Shown one piece after another: positions 43,599-52,795 of a stretch of 64,000 bases of DNA. The DNA is taken from NCBI GenBank assembly GCA_919902505.1, contig CAKKRE010000006.1:102251-166250 (forward strand), given 5' to 3'. The translations under genes and the position numbers were made by a program. Origin of the DNA: Nitrospiraceae bacterium (GTDB lineage: Bacteria; Nitrospirota; Nitrospiria; Nitrospirales; Nitrospiraceae). Each line of letters opens with the position of its first letter. Position 1 is the stretch's first letter. The notes under the pieces are model-generated. The model was not told the origin of the DNA. It saw only the letters and a program-made list of their open reading frames with translations, and searched no databases.

Positions 43599-44207
43599 AT
43601 GCGAGTGATTGTGATCGGAGGAACGGGCACTATCGGATCCGCCGTCGTAAAGCTACTCTCGACGCGGTACGATGTGGTGACGGTGGGACACAAGAGGGGA
43701 ACGTATCAGGTCGATCTGGCCTCGCCGGACTCCATCACCAGCCTCTTCAAGAGCATCGGTACCTGCGACGCAGTCGTGAGCACCGCCGGGATCGCCAAAT
43801 TCGCAAGTCTGGATGAACTGACCTACGAGGACTACTTCATCGGGCTGAAGAACAAACTGATGGGCCAGGCGAATCTGGTGCGGATCGGCAGACCGTTCGT
43901 AACCAACCATGGATCGTTCACGCTCACCAGCGGCGTGCTCAGCCAGGAGCCCATGAAAGGCAGCTGCGCGATCAGCATGGCCAATGCCGGCTTGGAAGGG
44001 TTTGTCCGTGCCGCTGCCATCGACCTGCCGCGAAGCCTGCGCGTGAACGTCGTCAGCCCGCCCTGGGTGACGGAAACGCTGATTGCGAGAGGTATGGACC
44101 CGTCGATCGGCTTGCCGGCTGAGACAGTCGCGCAATGTTATCTCGCCAGTGTGGAAGGCACGATGACGGGGCAGGTGATCGATCCGAGAAAGATCATTTC
44201 AAGGTAA
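43599..44207 (+). CDS. Short (203-residue) SDR lacking the usual YxxxK pair
   Basis: GGGAGG lies six bases before ATG 43599; the longer open frame upstream is not used. MRVIVIGGTGTIGSAVVKLL holds the GxxGxxG cofactor site. STAG replaces NNAG, and LTSGVLS provides Ser. Where YxxxK is expected the sequence reads ISMANAGLEGFVRAAAIDLP. I recall a subfamily of about 200-residue SDRs with this N-A-x-L-E-G-F-V-R pattern and no Tyr, so this may be a natural variant with altered chemistry. Confidence 0.82.
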   Translation: MRVIVIGGTGTIGSAVVKLLSTRYDVVTVGHKRGTYQVDLASPDSITSLFKSIGTCDAVVSTAGIAKFASLDELTYEDYFIGLKNKLMGQANLVRIGRPFVTNHGSFTLTSGVLSQEPMKGSCAISMANAGLEGFVRAAAIDLPRSLRVNVVSPPWVTETLIARGMDPSIGLPAETVAQCYLASVEGTMTGQVIDPRKIISR

Positions 44208-44384
44208 CACTGGTTATCCGGTGGCCGAAATGTTACTACACAACCCGTAAAGCCTATGAGTTCTTCATGGAATCAGTTTCGCTAATCGGATTGGCTATGG
44301 AGCACAAACTTTTAGGGTTGGTGTTTCGACTCGATATTTTGAACGATTACCGCTTCACAGGGGACACTCACTAAAGCTGAGGGA

Positions 44385-44957
44385 TCAAGACACGTCGATC
44401 TTCATGATGCGCCCCCAGAACTCGGCTTTTCGTTGCCCAACAAACACGATCTTTGCCAAATAAATGCCTGGCTCCAAAATGAAGACATTTCCCAAGTGGT
44501 ACTCTTCACCAGGCTCCATGAAGAACTCTACCTTCCCCTCCTGATCGGTATATTCCATTAGCAGGTCGGTTTCTGGGACAACAGGCTGGGCGAGCCACCC
44601 GCTACCCTTATCCCACCAATCGATATGCGCTACCGTTCCAGATGCCTGAGAGTTCACTTTGCGCAACTGCAGACTCCCCGCATAGCGAATGGAACCTTCG
44701 AATTGTGGCTCCAGTAATGAAGGCGAATCGGTGGTGGCGTCAATGCACCGCTGGCCGGTATTTCTTAAGACCACATCGATAAAAACCAATTTACTTCCTG
44801 GCTTCCACTCAGAAGTTTGCGCATTGAGATCGATGGATAGTCCACTTTCTCCTGAACGACGAATGACATATTGGTAAAGAACCCATCCCCCGCCTATGAG
44901 AAGCGCAACAACGGTCGCCAGGTGGTCAGCAATTTCGGCAAAGGTCTTCAGTGACAC
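44385..44957 (-). CDS. Single-span membrane protein of unknown function
   Basis: MSLKTFAEIADHLATVVALL leads into one transmembrane helix (VVALLIGGGWVLYQYVI), then a 160-residue beta-rich outer domain: SKLVFIDVVLRNTGQRCIDA, EGSIRYAGSLQLRKVNSQAS, EEYHLGNVFILEPGIYLAKI. This could be an Ig-like or jelly-roll fold. No catalytic site is seen. It lies at the edge of the IS-rich accessory island. Confidence 0.65.
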   Translation of the reverse strand: MSLKTFAEIADHLATVVALLIGGGWVLYQYVIRRSGESGLSIDLNAQTSEWKPGSKLVFIDVVLRNTGQRCIDATTDSPSLLEPQFEGSIRYAGSLQLRKVNSQASGTVAHIDWWDKGSGWLAQPVVPETDLLMEYTDQEGKVEFFMEPGEEYHLGNVFILEPGIYLAKIVFVGQRKAEFWGRIMKIDVS

Positions 44958-45090
44958 ATCTCTCTCCTAGATCGTGCCGGCAAGGTCAATGTATCTCGGG
45001 TCTTCTGCTTCTCGATTTCGTCAATTTATTTCCTGAAATCGACAGCTTTTTCTTTTGCGCTAAGCCTTTTGCAATGCCTTATTCTGGGCG

Positions 45091-46150
45091 GTTTCAAGTT
45101 CCAAGTGCAACGGGTGAATGATGGCGCAGGTGCGCATCGACTTCCAGGGGCGTGGCGAAGTGGAGACACTTTCTCGGGCGCGTCTTCCGACGATGGGCGA
45201 TGGCGTTCAACTCGCGCTGCGTGTAGCCCGACAAGTCCGTCCCCTTGGGCAAGTACTGCCGCAGCAGCCCATTGGTGTTCTCGTTGGTCCCCCGTTGCCA
45301 GGGGCTATGCGGATCCGCAAAGAAGATGCGGATGGCCAGTCGCTGGGCCAGACGCTCGTGCTCGGCCATCTCTTTTCCCCGATCGTAGGTCAAGGTGTTG
45401 CGCAGCGGCGCGGGGACATGCCGGAGTTTCTTCGTGAAGCCCGCTCGGGCACTTCTCGCATCCGTCCCCTCCATCCGGGCCAGCAGGACCAGGCGCGTCG
45501 TCCGCTCCACCAGCGTACCGACGGCCGAGCCATTGCGGGCGCCTTTGAGGAGGTCGCCTTCCCAGTGGCCAGGCACCGTGCGGGTGGCGACCTCAGCGGG
45601 GCGTTCGACAATGGGCGTCAGGGTGGGGAGCTGGCCCCGTCGATCGATTCCTCGCGCCCGAGGCCGGCGCGCCTGCCGGAGCGCCGTCAGCAGTTCGCTC
45701 CGCAACGTGCCACGGGGCAACACATACAGGCCCACATAGATGGTTTCGGTCGAGAGGTGTTTCCGCATGTCGTCAGGATACGCACGTTTGAGCCGTCCGG
45801 CAATCTGCTCGGGCGAGCAGCCTTGAGTCAGATGGGTCCGGACATACTGCCACAGCCAGGGATCCAGGCGTTTGCGGGGGCGCCGTGGCCGACGAGCTCT
45901 GGCGGCCGCCTGTGTCTGCGCCGTCCAGGCGCGATAGGAACGGCCCCGCGCCGTGTGGCGGGCGTATTCGCGGCTTACGGTGCTGGGGGCGCGCTCCAAC
46001 ACCCTCGCCATCGTTCGCAACGACTGGCCGTGGGCCAGTCCCAAGCTCAAGGTCTCACGTTCTTCGGCACTCATGTGTCTGTACGATCTCTTTGACATGG
46101 CAACACCGTAGCCCATCCGGGCGTGAAGTGTTGCACTTGGAGTTAGAACT
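45091..46150 (-). mobile_element. IS30-family element
   Basis: The ends share TTCCAAGTGCAAC (45099-45111) and the inverted GTTGCACTTGGAG (46130-46142) with weaker matching outward, bounding about 1.06 kb. It encodes one full transposase. The right end joins a fragment of a protein-coding gene. Confidence 0.85.
45094..46098 (-). CDS. IS30-family transposase
   Basis: The start at ATG 46098 gives MSKRSYRHMSAEERETLSLG, the IS30 helix-turn-helix start, followed by LERAPSTVSREYARH. The DDE integrase core has GHWEGDLLKGARNGSAVGTL (first Asp), LTYDRGKEMAEHERLA (second Asp) and DPHSPWQRGTNENTNGLLRQ (Glu). NAIAHRRKTRPRKCL ends the family motif. The frame is complete. The stop codon lies within the left terminal repeat. 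Confidence 0.95.
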   Translation of the reverse strand: MSKRSYRHMSAEERETLSLGLAHGQSLRTMARVLERAPSTVSREYARHTARGRSYRAWTAQTQAAARARRPRRPRKRLDPWLWQYVRTHLTQGCSPEQIAGRLKRAYPDDMRKHLSTETIYVGLYVLPRGTLRSELLTALRQARRPRARGIDRRGQLPTLTPIVERPAEVATRTVPGHWEGDLLKGARNGSAVGTLVERTTRLVLLARMEGTDARSARAGFTKKLRHVPAPLRNTLTYDRGKEMAEHERLAQRLAIRIFFADPHSPWQRGTNENTNGLLRQYLPKGTDLSGYTQRELNAIAHRRKTRPRKCLHFATPLEVDAHLRHHSPVALGT

Positions 46151-46327
46151 CAAGCTGGTTTTCACGCCGAGCCTTATCGAGCCCTTAACGGATTGTCTGG
46201 CGTCTTGATCGGATCTAACCTTAGCCGTGATCAAGCCATCGCTCTCCGAGACAAAGCAGTCCAAGCTGGCTTTCCTCCTGATTCCTACGTCGTGTGGAAG
46301 ATCGAAGAAGAGGTCGACGCCCATTAA
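46151..46327 (+). pseudogene. 3' fragment of a gene cut by the IS30 element
   Basis: Directly at the right end of the IS30 the frame reads QAGFHAEPYRALNGLSGVLI, then GSNLSRDQAIALRDKAVQAG, FPPDSYVVWKIEEEVDAH and a stop. Codon use is coding-like and the GFPPDSYVVWK end resembles SPOR-type peptidoglycan-binding repeats, though this is a weak similarity. The 5' part is not found left of the IS30. Confidence 0.5.
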
Positions 46328-46741
46328 ATCCAAACCGCCACGAACCAGAGCTTAAACCCTTTTCGGGTAATGTACCCATGGTTTCATCCGCGCTATCACG
46401 ATCCATCTGCCGCGATCGCCAGCGAAAGGTGGCGGTATGCGATCTAATTATTCCAGGCCGTACATGTATTCTTTCGGATACTGACGAGTATCCGATCAGA
46501 TACTCTGCGCGCAACCTTTTCGCAATTACTTAAGTATATAAAGCAGACAAAGACATCCAAGCCATGTTTCGCCCTGACACCGTGAAGAGTCTCCATCCTG
46601 TCGAAATCGTCTCTGCTTACGACGCCCCCTGACGAATGTGTTGCGCGATAGCAACTGGTTGGAACATTCGTTGCAGCTATGCGAGGAGGCTGATCAGGAG
46701 AGACTCTGCTGTTGACCAGACTAAGACGGAAAGGAGCCTTG
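46328..46741. other. Leader region of the lipoprotein-protease island
   Basis: 414 bases without a supported gene; composition is AT-richer than average. The only clear signal is AAGGAG just before the ATG at 46742. Confidence 0.4.
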
Positions 46742-47287
46742 ATGAAAGCCTTACACTGTGCACTGGTTTCCTTCGGTCTGCTTGGATCATTCGGTTGCTC
46801 GCTGCCACAGAGAGCCACTAAGGTCATTGAGTTACCCGAGAATAAATCTTCGGTTGTGACCTACTCCGCTGAACTGCGAGGCGCATACATACGAGCTCCA
46901 AACGCTAAGTTTGAGATTTGCGCTGAACCTGCGCCTGATGTGGCACTCGAATCCGTAGAAAAGATAACCGCGAGCCTCAAGGGAATACTCCAGACTGGTC
47001 AAACCGTCGAAGGCTCTCTCTCAACCGAACTCGCCACCAAAGTTGTCCAACTCGCTGGGCGGACACAACTCGTGCTGCTGGCGCGTGAGATGCTATTTCG
47101 CGCATGCGAACTTTCTCTCAACAATGATGTGAAACCAGATACCGTTGTTCACTTGTATACCGTTGCCGCCGATCTGGTCAAAGACCTCGGAGCGGCAGAC
47201 AAGATTCGAGCGAAGGCCGATCTCACAAAAGCCAGTGAAGCGGCGAAGAAAGCCGGCATAACGATCGATAAAATCTTGAATGAGTAA
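46742..47287 (+). CDS. Lipoprotein of the protease-hydrolase island
   Basis: AAGGAG lies five bases before the ATG. MKALHCALVSFGLLGSFGC is a lipoprotein signal with lipobox LGSFGC, so the product is membrane-anchored. The mature 162 residues include SSVVTYSAELRGAYIRAPNA, KFEICAEPAPDVALE and a long C-terminal helical region ending DLTKASEAAKKAGITIDKIL. No family is recognised. It precedes the 62-aa gene and the papain-like fusion in the same direction and may be its surface receptor or immunity-like partner. Confidence 0.7.
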   Translation: MKALHCALVSFGLLGSFGCSLPQRATKVIELPENKSSVVTYSAELRGAYIRAPNAKFEICAEPAPDVALESVEKITASLKGILQTGQTVEGSLSTELATKVVQLAGRTQLVLLAREMLFRACELSLNNDVKPDTVVHLYTVAADLVKDLGAADKIRAKADLTKASEAAKKAGITIDKILNE

Positions 47288-47320
47288 TGGTTAGCCTATA
47301 GGCACCTTGGAGGGAAAGTC

Positions 47321-47509
47321 ATGGCAAAGATGGCGAAAATCCTAAAGGCATTCGCAGAGTCCAAAGAAGCCGTGCTGATGATCATTCCCGAGCTAGGACC
47401 GATACTCGCTACCATCGAGGGCTTGGATGACGACGTGGTGACGGTAAAACCAGAAGGATATCCAAGAATGATCATGCACGTTGCTAGCGCAATGATCCAG
47501 CGCGACTGA
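47321..47509 (+). CDS. 62-residue partner of the protease fusion
   Basis: GGAGGG precedes the ATG by about six bases. The product reads MAKMAKILKAFAESKEAVLM, then IIPELGPILATIEGLDDDVV, TVKPEGYPRMIMHVASAMIQ. The VTVKPEGYPR strand after an acidic loop could fold onto a protease cleft, but this is conjecture. It has no signal peptide. The gene lies between the lipoprotein and the fusion gene, all in one direction. Confidence 0.55.
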   Translation: MAKMAKILKAFAESKEAVLMIIPELGPILATIEGLDDDVVTVKPEGYPRMIMHVASAMIQRD

Positions 47510-47682
47510 TTCCTGACCTGAACCTACGGAAGATACGAAGACAAGCTCGGTGAAATGCGAATGGAACACCTGCTCAATCAGAATAATCTCATTGCGTGAA
47601 TAGGTAATGCGGGATGGCACATTGATTTCCTAAAGACCGTGTAGTCTCTGCGATCCAACACATCGAGCAGAAGGAGACCACA

Positions 47683-49641
47683 ATGCCTGTCGTAAATTTT
47701 TCCAAAGGCACCAAGGCATACACATTTCGATCTCTTGATGTTCGGCCCGATGATTCCGATGCCCGGGACTATATTTTCTCCCCTAGCTTAGCGTTGCTTC
47801 CACCCGAACGGCCGTTCCACGGTGGCGTCCCAATCCTGGATCAGGGCGAGGAAGGAGCTTGCGTCGGGTTTGCATTGGCCACCGTCATCAATGTCAGTCT
47901 ACGCCAACGAAAACTATTGACGGGTCCGCGCGGAGGACAACGAGCGGCATTTGATCCAGTCAGTGCACGAATGCTTTACGAGTTAGCCAAGCGTTATGAC
48001 GAATGGAAAGGGGAAAACTATGATGGAACGAGTCCCCGCGGCGCAATGAAAGGCTGGCATCATCATGGCGTAGCGCTGGAGGCGATCTGGCCATCCAAGC
48101 TCTTGAAGAATCGCCACGGGCGCCTGGTTCCCGACCGGGCATTCACACCGAAAAGAGCGGACGAAGCTAAGCATCATCCAATTGGTTCGTACTACCGGAT
48201 TCTTGACAGTGATGTGAGCCACGTGCAGGCGGCGGTGGTAGAAGGGGAGGCTATCCTGGCTTCAGCCTGGGTACACGACGGCTGGGATCCAAAGAACCTC
48301 GTCCGGACCAAGAAAAAAGGCGGGCTACCGCGGATTCTCCCGCATCGTAGAGGGAAGGGGCTACACGCTTTCGCCATCGTAGGTTACACATCTGATGGAT
48401 TCATCATTCAAAATTCCTGGGGACGGACCTGGGGTTCTGAGGGACTAGCCCTATTACATTATGAAGATTGGATGGAACATCGGCAGGATGCTTGGGTAGT
48501 TCGGCCCGGTCCAAAGACTTTGGATCAGACTGGGGTACCTCAAATATTTGTAGTAGGCTTTGCGGGTGCAGGCAGTGCCGTCGGGACCGTATCGCGGGCG
48601 GGCTCTTATGCCGAAGGAATCGAATTGACGAATCCGGAATCCGTGTCACATATGATCAACACCGGCGACAAGGGAGCGCTCTCACAGGATGGCGCATTGA
48701 TCACCGATCCCTTGCATTTACCCGAGATGGCACGGAAGGTATTATCGACTCCAACTCTCTCCGATGGGTGTCATCACGTGATGCTTTACGCACACGGGGG
48801 GCTGAACTCCGAAACTGCGGCGGCGACTGTAGCTGATCGTCTTTGGGGACTGGCTAACTCGAACAAGGTGTGCGCGTACTTTTTCATCTACGAATCAGGG
48901 TGGGACGAAGCTCTGTTAGGGCAGCTTAAGAGCCAGGATGATGCGGCAGGACCAACTGGATTTTCCATCGGAGATGCCTGGGAGAAGTTCAAGCAAGGCC
49001 TTGGAGATACGATTCATAACGGGCAACGATGGTTGGGAGAGAAACTGCGGGACACCGTTCGCAAGAATTTTTGGAATGAAATGAAAGATCGGGCTCAAGG
49101 GGCGACCACACCCAAGGGCGGAGCATGTCTTTTCATGAATCAGCTCTTTGCCGCCATGGCCACCACACCCAACGAACAGTATAAACTCCATCTCGTGGGC
49201 CACAGTGCCGGCTCAGTCTATCACGGCTGGCTCTATCAAAACGTGTTACAACCTCGTCTGCAGGGCACCAACGTGAGACTGGCTTCGATTCAATTCATGG
49301 CGCCAGCCATCACCATCGCACGAGCACAGGCGGCATTCTCACTAGGCGGGCAATGGGCGGTCGCACCATCAAATTTTCTGGTCTACAGCCTCGACCCAAA
49401 GGATGAGGATGCGGACAGTATCACTATCTATCCAAGTTCGCTCCTGACTTATGTCGCCGACTGCTTAGAACACCAGACGCAGCGGGTGCCGGTCTTGGGA
49501 TTGCGGAATGATTTTCATGCACAGGGTCTCACGTTTGCGACATTACGGCCTGCGCGCAATTCTAAACGACACGGTGAATTTGATGAACCAGGGCATGAGA
49601 TTGAGGATATCATGACTGCTATCGGGCAAGCGCAATTTTGA
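47683..49641 (+). CDS. Papain-like protease fused to an alpha/beta serine hydrolase
   Basis: GAAGGAGA precedes the ATG. Residues about 35-270 form a C1-type peptidase: Cys60 in LDQGEEGACVGFALAT, His228 in GKGLHAFAIVGYT, Asn244 in IIQNSWGRTWGSEG. This is a complete Cys-His-Asn triad, though the order and spacing are compact and there is no propeptide or signal. After a linker, residues about 360-650 look like an alpha/beta hydrolase: VMLYAHGGLNSETAA as the oxyanion HGG strand and LHLVGHSAGSVYHGWL with the nucleophile Ser508. A terminal His candidate lies in NDFHAQGLTF. A cytosolic enzyme with two hydrolase sites in one chain is unusual and suggests an effector. Confidence 0.82.
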   Translation: MPVVNFSKGTKAYTFRSLDVRPDDSDARDYIFSPSLALLPPERPFHGGVPILDQGEEGACVGFALATVINVSLRQRKLLTGPRGGQRAAFDPVSARMLYELAKRYDEWKGENYDGTSPRGAMKGWHHHGVALEAIWPSKLLKNRHGRLVPDRAFTPKRADEAKHHPIGSYYRILDSDVSHVQAAVVEGEAILASAWVHDGWDPKNLVRTKKKGGLPRILPHRRGKGLHAFAIVGYTSDGFIIQNSWGRTWGSEGLALLHYEDWMEHRQDAWVVRPGPKTLDQTGVPQIFVVGFAGAGSAVGTVSRAGSYAEGIELTNPESVSHMINTGDKGALSQDGALITDPLHLPEMARKVLSTPTLSDGCHHVMLYAHGGLNSETAAATVADRLWGLANSNKVCAYFFIYESGWDEALLGQLKSQDDAAGPTGFSIGDAWEKFKQGLGDTIHNGQRWLGEKLRDTVRKNFWNEMKDRAQGATTPKGGACLFMNQLFAAMATTPNEQYKLHLVGHSAGSVYHGWLYQNVLQPRLQGTNVRLASIQFMAPAITIARAQAAFSLGGQWAVAPSNFLVYSLDPKDEDADSITIYPSSLLTYVADCLEHQTQRVPVLGLRNDFHAQGLTFATLRPARNSKRHGEFDEPGHEIEDIMTAIGQAQF

Positions 49642-49649
49642 GAACTCAG

Positions 49650-49776
49650 GAGCGTGTCCGAATAATCAGAATATCCGTGCTTTGATGAGTCTTGCACTTG
49701 ATCGCCGGGAAATCGTTCATCCTGAGCCAGTTGTATGCGTCGAAACTTTTTCAACTTTGAATACTCGGACATGCTT
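49650..49776. repeat. Short inverted-repeat element, possible MITE
   Basis: AGCGTGTCCGAATAATCA (from 49651) pairs with the inverted TGAATACTCGGACATGCT (to 49775), 15 of 18 positions, around about 90 AT-rich bases. It lies just after the protease-hydrolase gene. Only one copy is seen in the window. Confidence 0.5.
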
Positions 49777-50759
49777 CTAGGCAGGAAAACATAAGGCTCG
49801 ACACAACCAGGTCCAGAAACCCGAGCGGACCAGCTGGACAACCACGAACTGGTAACCGGAGCCACTAACAGACTCTTCACCTGCGCTCTCCATCAGGAGT
49901 GCTAACACACCCTGAAGAGCCCCCTTGCAGAACGCATAACAGAAGTGGCCCCATTCGTTTGAACAGCAGCCCGAGGTTTTTAAGTGGCCTCTCTGCTGAT
50001 TCTCACGCTGCCAGTTTACCCGTCGGCAGCATCACGGCATACGCCTCATCAGGTGTCTGCTTGCCCAGACTCGAATGCGGTCTGGATTGGTTGTACCAGC
50101 CCAGATATTGCGTGATCGAGGCTCTGGCTTCCGTGACCGAGTCATCGGCGTACAAATACACCTGCTCGTATTTCACCGATTTCCACAGGCGCTCCACGAA
50201 CACATTATCCCTCCAGGCGCCGTGTCCATCCATGCTGAGCTTACAACCCTGTTCTTTAACGGCATGCACAAACGCATGCGCGCTGAACTGACTGCCCTGG
50301 TCGGTGTTCACAATCTCCGGCTTGCCGTGGCGAGTGAACGCCTCCTGGAGCACCTCGACCGCATGACCGGTCTCCAGCGTGATGGCGACTTTCTCGGCCA
50401 GTACTTTGCGGCTGGCCCAGTCCACCACGGCGGTGAGGTAGACGAACCCTTTGGCCATCGGGATATAGGTCGTGTCCAGTGCCCACACCTGGTTGGCCCG
50501 GTTGATGGTGAGTCCGCGCAGCAGGTAGGGATAGATTTCATGCCCAGGGCGCTTCGTGCTGGTCCCCGGCTTCCGGTAGAGCGCCTCCATGCCCATGCGC
50601 ACCATCAGTGTGCCCACATGGTTCCGCCCGACCGTGAAGCCCTCCCGATTCAGCTGGTCGCGCAACAGGCGTGCGCCCATGAACGGGTGCTCCAAGTGCA
50701 ACGCGTCCAGGCGACGCATCAGCACCAAATCGGCCGCGCCGACAGACTTGGGCACATAG

Positions 50760-52138
50760 CAGTGTGTTGACAAACCTTCTCCTCCTCTCGCCGCAGTTGT
50801 GATAAGAGAAACCTCCATCAGGAGGGCCACGCCAATGATGGGGACAGCCGATCCGCAACCGTCGATGTTCTACCGCATCAATCTGGAGCAGTTTGTGACC
50901 GCCGATCATCCGATGCGGAAGATCCGCCCGTTGATCGACACGGCACGGATCCGACAGCTCTGCGAACCCCTGTATGCCGAGACCGGTCGCCCGTCGATTC
51001 CGCCGGAGCAGCTGTTTCTCGCCCTCCTGGGCGGCTATCTCCTGGGCGTGACCTCCGAGCGGGCCTTGGTGCGTGAGCTGACGGGCAACCTCGTCCTACG
51101 TTGGTTTGTCGGGCTGGATTTGGATCAGACCCCGTGGGATCACTCCACGTTCTCGCAGAACCGCAAGCGGCGGTTTACAGAAAGCGGCTTGCTCGAACGC
51201 TTGTTTGATGAGACCGTGGCGCTGGCCATCAAACAGCGGCTGGTCTCCCAACATACGACCTTGGATGGCACGCTGGTGCAGGCCAATGCCTCACACAAGA
51301 GCTTTGTCCCCATGGAAGTGTTCCTGAAGCCGGCCGAGTACAAGCGGCGGATTCGCTCGCTGGATCAGGGGGCGGACCAGGAGCAGGATCCGGGGAATCC
51401 CACGGTCACATTTCGTGGCGAGCGGCGCTCGAATCAAACCCATGTCTCCACGACTGACCCGGATGCGAAGCTGGCGAACAAGGGCAATGGCACGGCGGCG
51501 CTGGTGGGCTATACCGTGAACGGTCTGATGGAGAATCGGCATCGGCTGTTGCTCGGCATCACTGTGGAGACGTTCCGGGGACCCGCGTCGGAAACGGACG
51601 GCGGGCGGCAGTTGATCGATCTCTTCCATGAGAAGCAGGCGCTGCGGATTCAGACGGTCGGGGCCGATAAGGGCTATTTTGCCAAGCCGTTCCTGACGGC
51701 CCTCGTCCGGCGGCGCATCACGCCGCACATTGCCGCCAAAACCACCGGACGAGAAGCGGTGCATCAGCGGGTGAGACGGCTGAGCCGGACCGTGGGCTAT
51801 CGCCTCTCGCAACGGGCGCGAAAGAAGATTGAGGAGCTCTGGGGCGAGGCGAAATGCTGGCATGGCTTCCGGCGCTTCCAACGGCGGGGGCTCTTACAGG
51901 TCCGAGACGAAGCCTATCTGATGGGGTGGTTGCTGAATCTGAAGCGACTGGCGAAATTGCTCCCGGCTCCGGCTTAGCGGGGGGGCGGAGCGATCGGGGC
52001 CTACGGGGAGGAGGAGGAAGCCCAGGAGAAATAGGGCACAATCCCATAATTGACAAGTTGCCCATCCACAATAGAGACCGGAATCAGGCCAGACGACACT
52101 GTGGAAACAGTTCAAAAGACTTGTTTGTCAACACACTG
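50760..52138 (+). mobile_element. IS5-like element inserted into the IS3 orfB
   Basis: CAGTGTGTTGACAAAC at the left and GTTTGTCAACACACTG at the right are perfect inverted repeats of 16 bases. The 4-base target ATAG is duplicated at 50756-50759 and 52139-52142. The 1379-base element encodes one full transposase. Confidence 0.93.
50835..51977 (+). CDS. IS5-like transposase (IS4/IS5-type DDE)
   Basis: AGGAGG precedes the ATG at 50835 by nine bases; 50838 is an alternative. The product, about 380 residues, has MFYRINLEQFVTADHPMRKI, RPSIPPEQLFLALLGGYLLG and DHSTFSQNRKRRF. The catalytic domain follows: TLDGTLVQANASHKS (first Asp), TVGADKGYFAKPF (second Asp), EELWGEAKCWHGFRRFQRRG (Glu). The frame is intact, so it may be able to move its own element. 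Subgroup naming (IS1182-like or ISL2-like) needs a database. Confidence 0.9.
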   Translation: MMGTADPQPSMFYRINLEQFVTADHPMRKIRPLIDTARIRQLCEPLYAETGRPSIPPEQLFLALLGGYLLGVTSERALVRELTGNLVLRWFVGLDLDQTPWDHSTFSQNRKRRFTESGLLERLFDETVALAIKQRLVSQHTTLDGTLVQANASHKSFVPMEVFLKPAEYKRRIRSLDQGADQEQDPGNPTVTFRGERRSNQTHVSTTDPDAKLANKGNGTAALVGYTVNGLMENRHRLLLGITVETFRGPASETDGGRQLIDLFHEKQALRIQTVGADKGYFAKPFLTALVRRRITPHIAAKTTGREAVHQRVRRLSRTVGYRLSQRARKKIEELWGEAKCWHGFRRFQRRGLLQVRDEAYLMGWLLNLKRLAKLLPAPA

Positions 52139-52212
52139 ATAGTAAACACTGCCGCGGCTGATCCCTGCCAACTGCGCCTGGCGGCTGATCGGCAGGGCGT
52201 GCGTGGAGTCCA

Positions 52213-52518
52213 TCATCGCGTTGCGCTCAGCAATCCCACCTTGGTGAGCGCCCCTTCTAAAAAATCATTCTCCAGCGTGAGCTGCCCAATCTTGGCATGC
52301 AAGGCCTTCAGATCAACCGGCGGCTCCGCCGGCGCGGCTCCACAGCCAAAGACATCGGCCGCTCGCTCGCTGAGTTGGCGTTTCCACTCTGTAATCTGGT
52401 TGGGATGCACCTCAAACCGCTGGGCCAGTTCGGCCAGCGTCTTGTCGCCGCTCATCGCGGCCAACGCCACTTGAGCTTTGAACACCGCTGAGTGCGTCCG
52501 TCTCGTTCGTTTTGCCAT
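52213..52518 (-). CDS. IS3-family orfA
   Basis: ATG 52518 is chosen with GGAG six bases before it. [20 protein letters not shown] opens a helix-turn-helix protein with [20 protein letters not shown], then a leucine-rich C-terminal stretch ([20 protein letters not shown]). It binds the element's ends and is combined with orfB for transposition. Intact. Confidence 0.9.
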   Translation of the reverse strand: MAKRTRRTHSAVFKAQVALAAMSGDKTLAELAQRFEVHPNQITEWKRQLSERAADVFGCGAAPAEPPVDLKALHAKIGQLTLENDFLEGALTKVGLLSATR

Positions 52519-52642
52519 CGCCTGCTCCATTTCATCGCCCTGTCAGGGCATCAACGGTAGCAGATTCTCCACTTAACGGCTTGTTCAAATTTCCGGGGCC
52601 ACTTCTTAGCCTCTGGTGCGAATGCGATCCAGCTCCGCTCCA

Positions 52643-52753
52643 TCACACAGAGACATTCGTGCACCTTTTCTCAAGCTCCTCTCCCAGCGTTCTCTCCAGT
52701 TTCTGGTCCAAGCGAGCGATCCAGGCCGTAGCCTCGGCGATCTTCCTGTTCAC
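52643..52753 (-). CDS. Possible 36-residue helical protein
   Basis: A GTG frame with AAGGA four bases upstream reads VNRKIAEATAWIARLDQKLE and RTLGEELEKRCTNVSV. It is highly helical and charged. It lies between the IS3 element and the AlkC-like gene and could be a remnant of a longer gene truncated by the IS3. Confidence 0.3.
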   Translation of the reverse strand: MNRKIAEATAWIARLDQKLERTLGEELEKRCTNVSV

Positions 52754-52795
52754 AAGATCCTTATCGTCACTTCCTGGCTATCACCCCTTCCTCGC

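Larger units (their letters stand above)
50003..52216 (-). pseudogene. IS3-family orfB transposase, interrupted by an IS5-like element
   Basis: The start ATG at 52216 overlaps the orfA stop in ATGA. The first 26 codons ([20 protein letters not shown]) lie right of the insertion and the rest lies left. Removing the insertion with one ATAG copy joins SVYYVPKSVGAADLVLMRRL in frame, giving 276 residues. The integrase core has WALDTTYIPMAKGFVYL, VNTDQGSQF and WRDNVFVERLWKSVKYE (the D, D, E sites), ending RPHSSLGKQTPDEAY. No functional product is expected as it stands. Confidence 0.9.
49941..52606 (-). mobile_element. IS3-family element split by an IS5-like element
   Basis: AGAAGTGGCCCC with GTTTGAACAGC at the left matches, inverted, AAGAAGTGGCCCCGGAA and ATTTGAACAAGC at the right. 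The span without the inserted element and its 4-base duplication is about 1.28 kb, normal for IS3. It holds orfA and a split orfB with the usual overlap. Confidence 0.87.
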
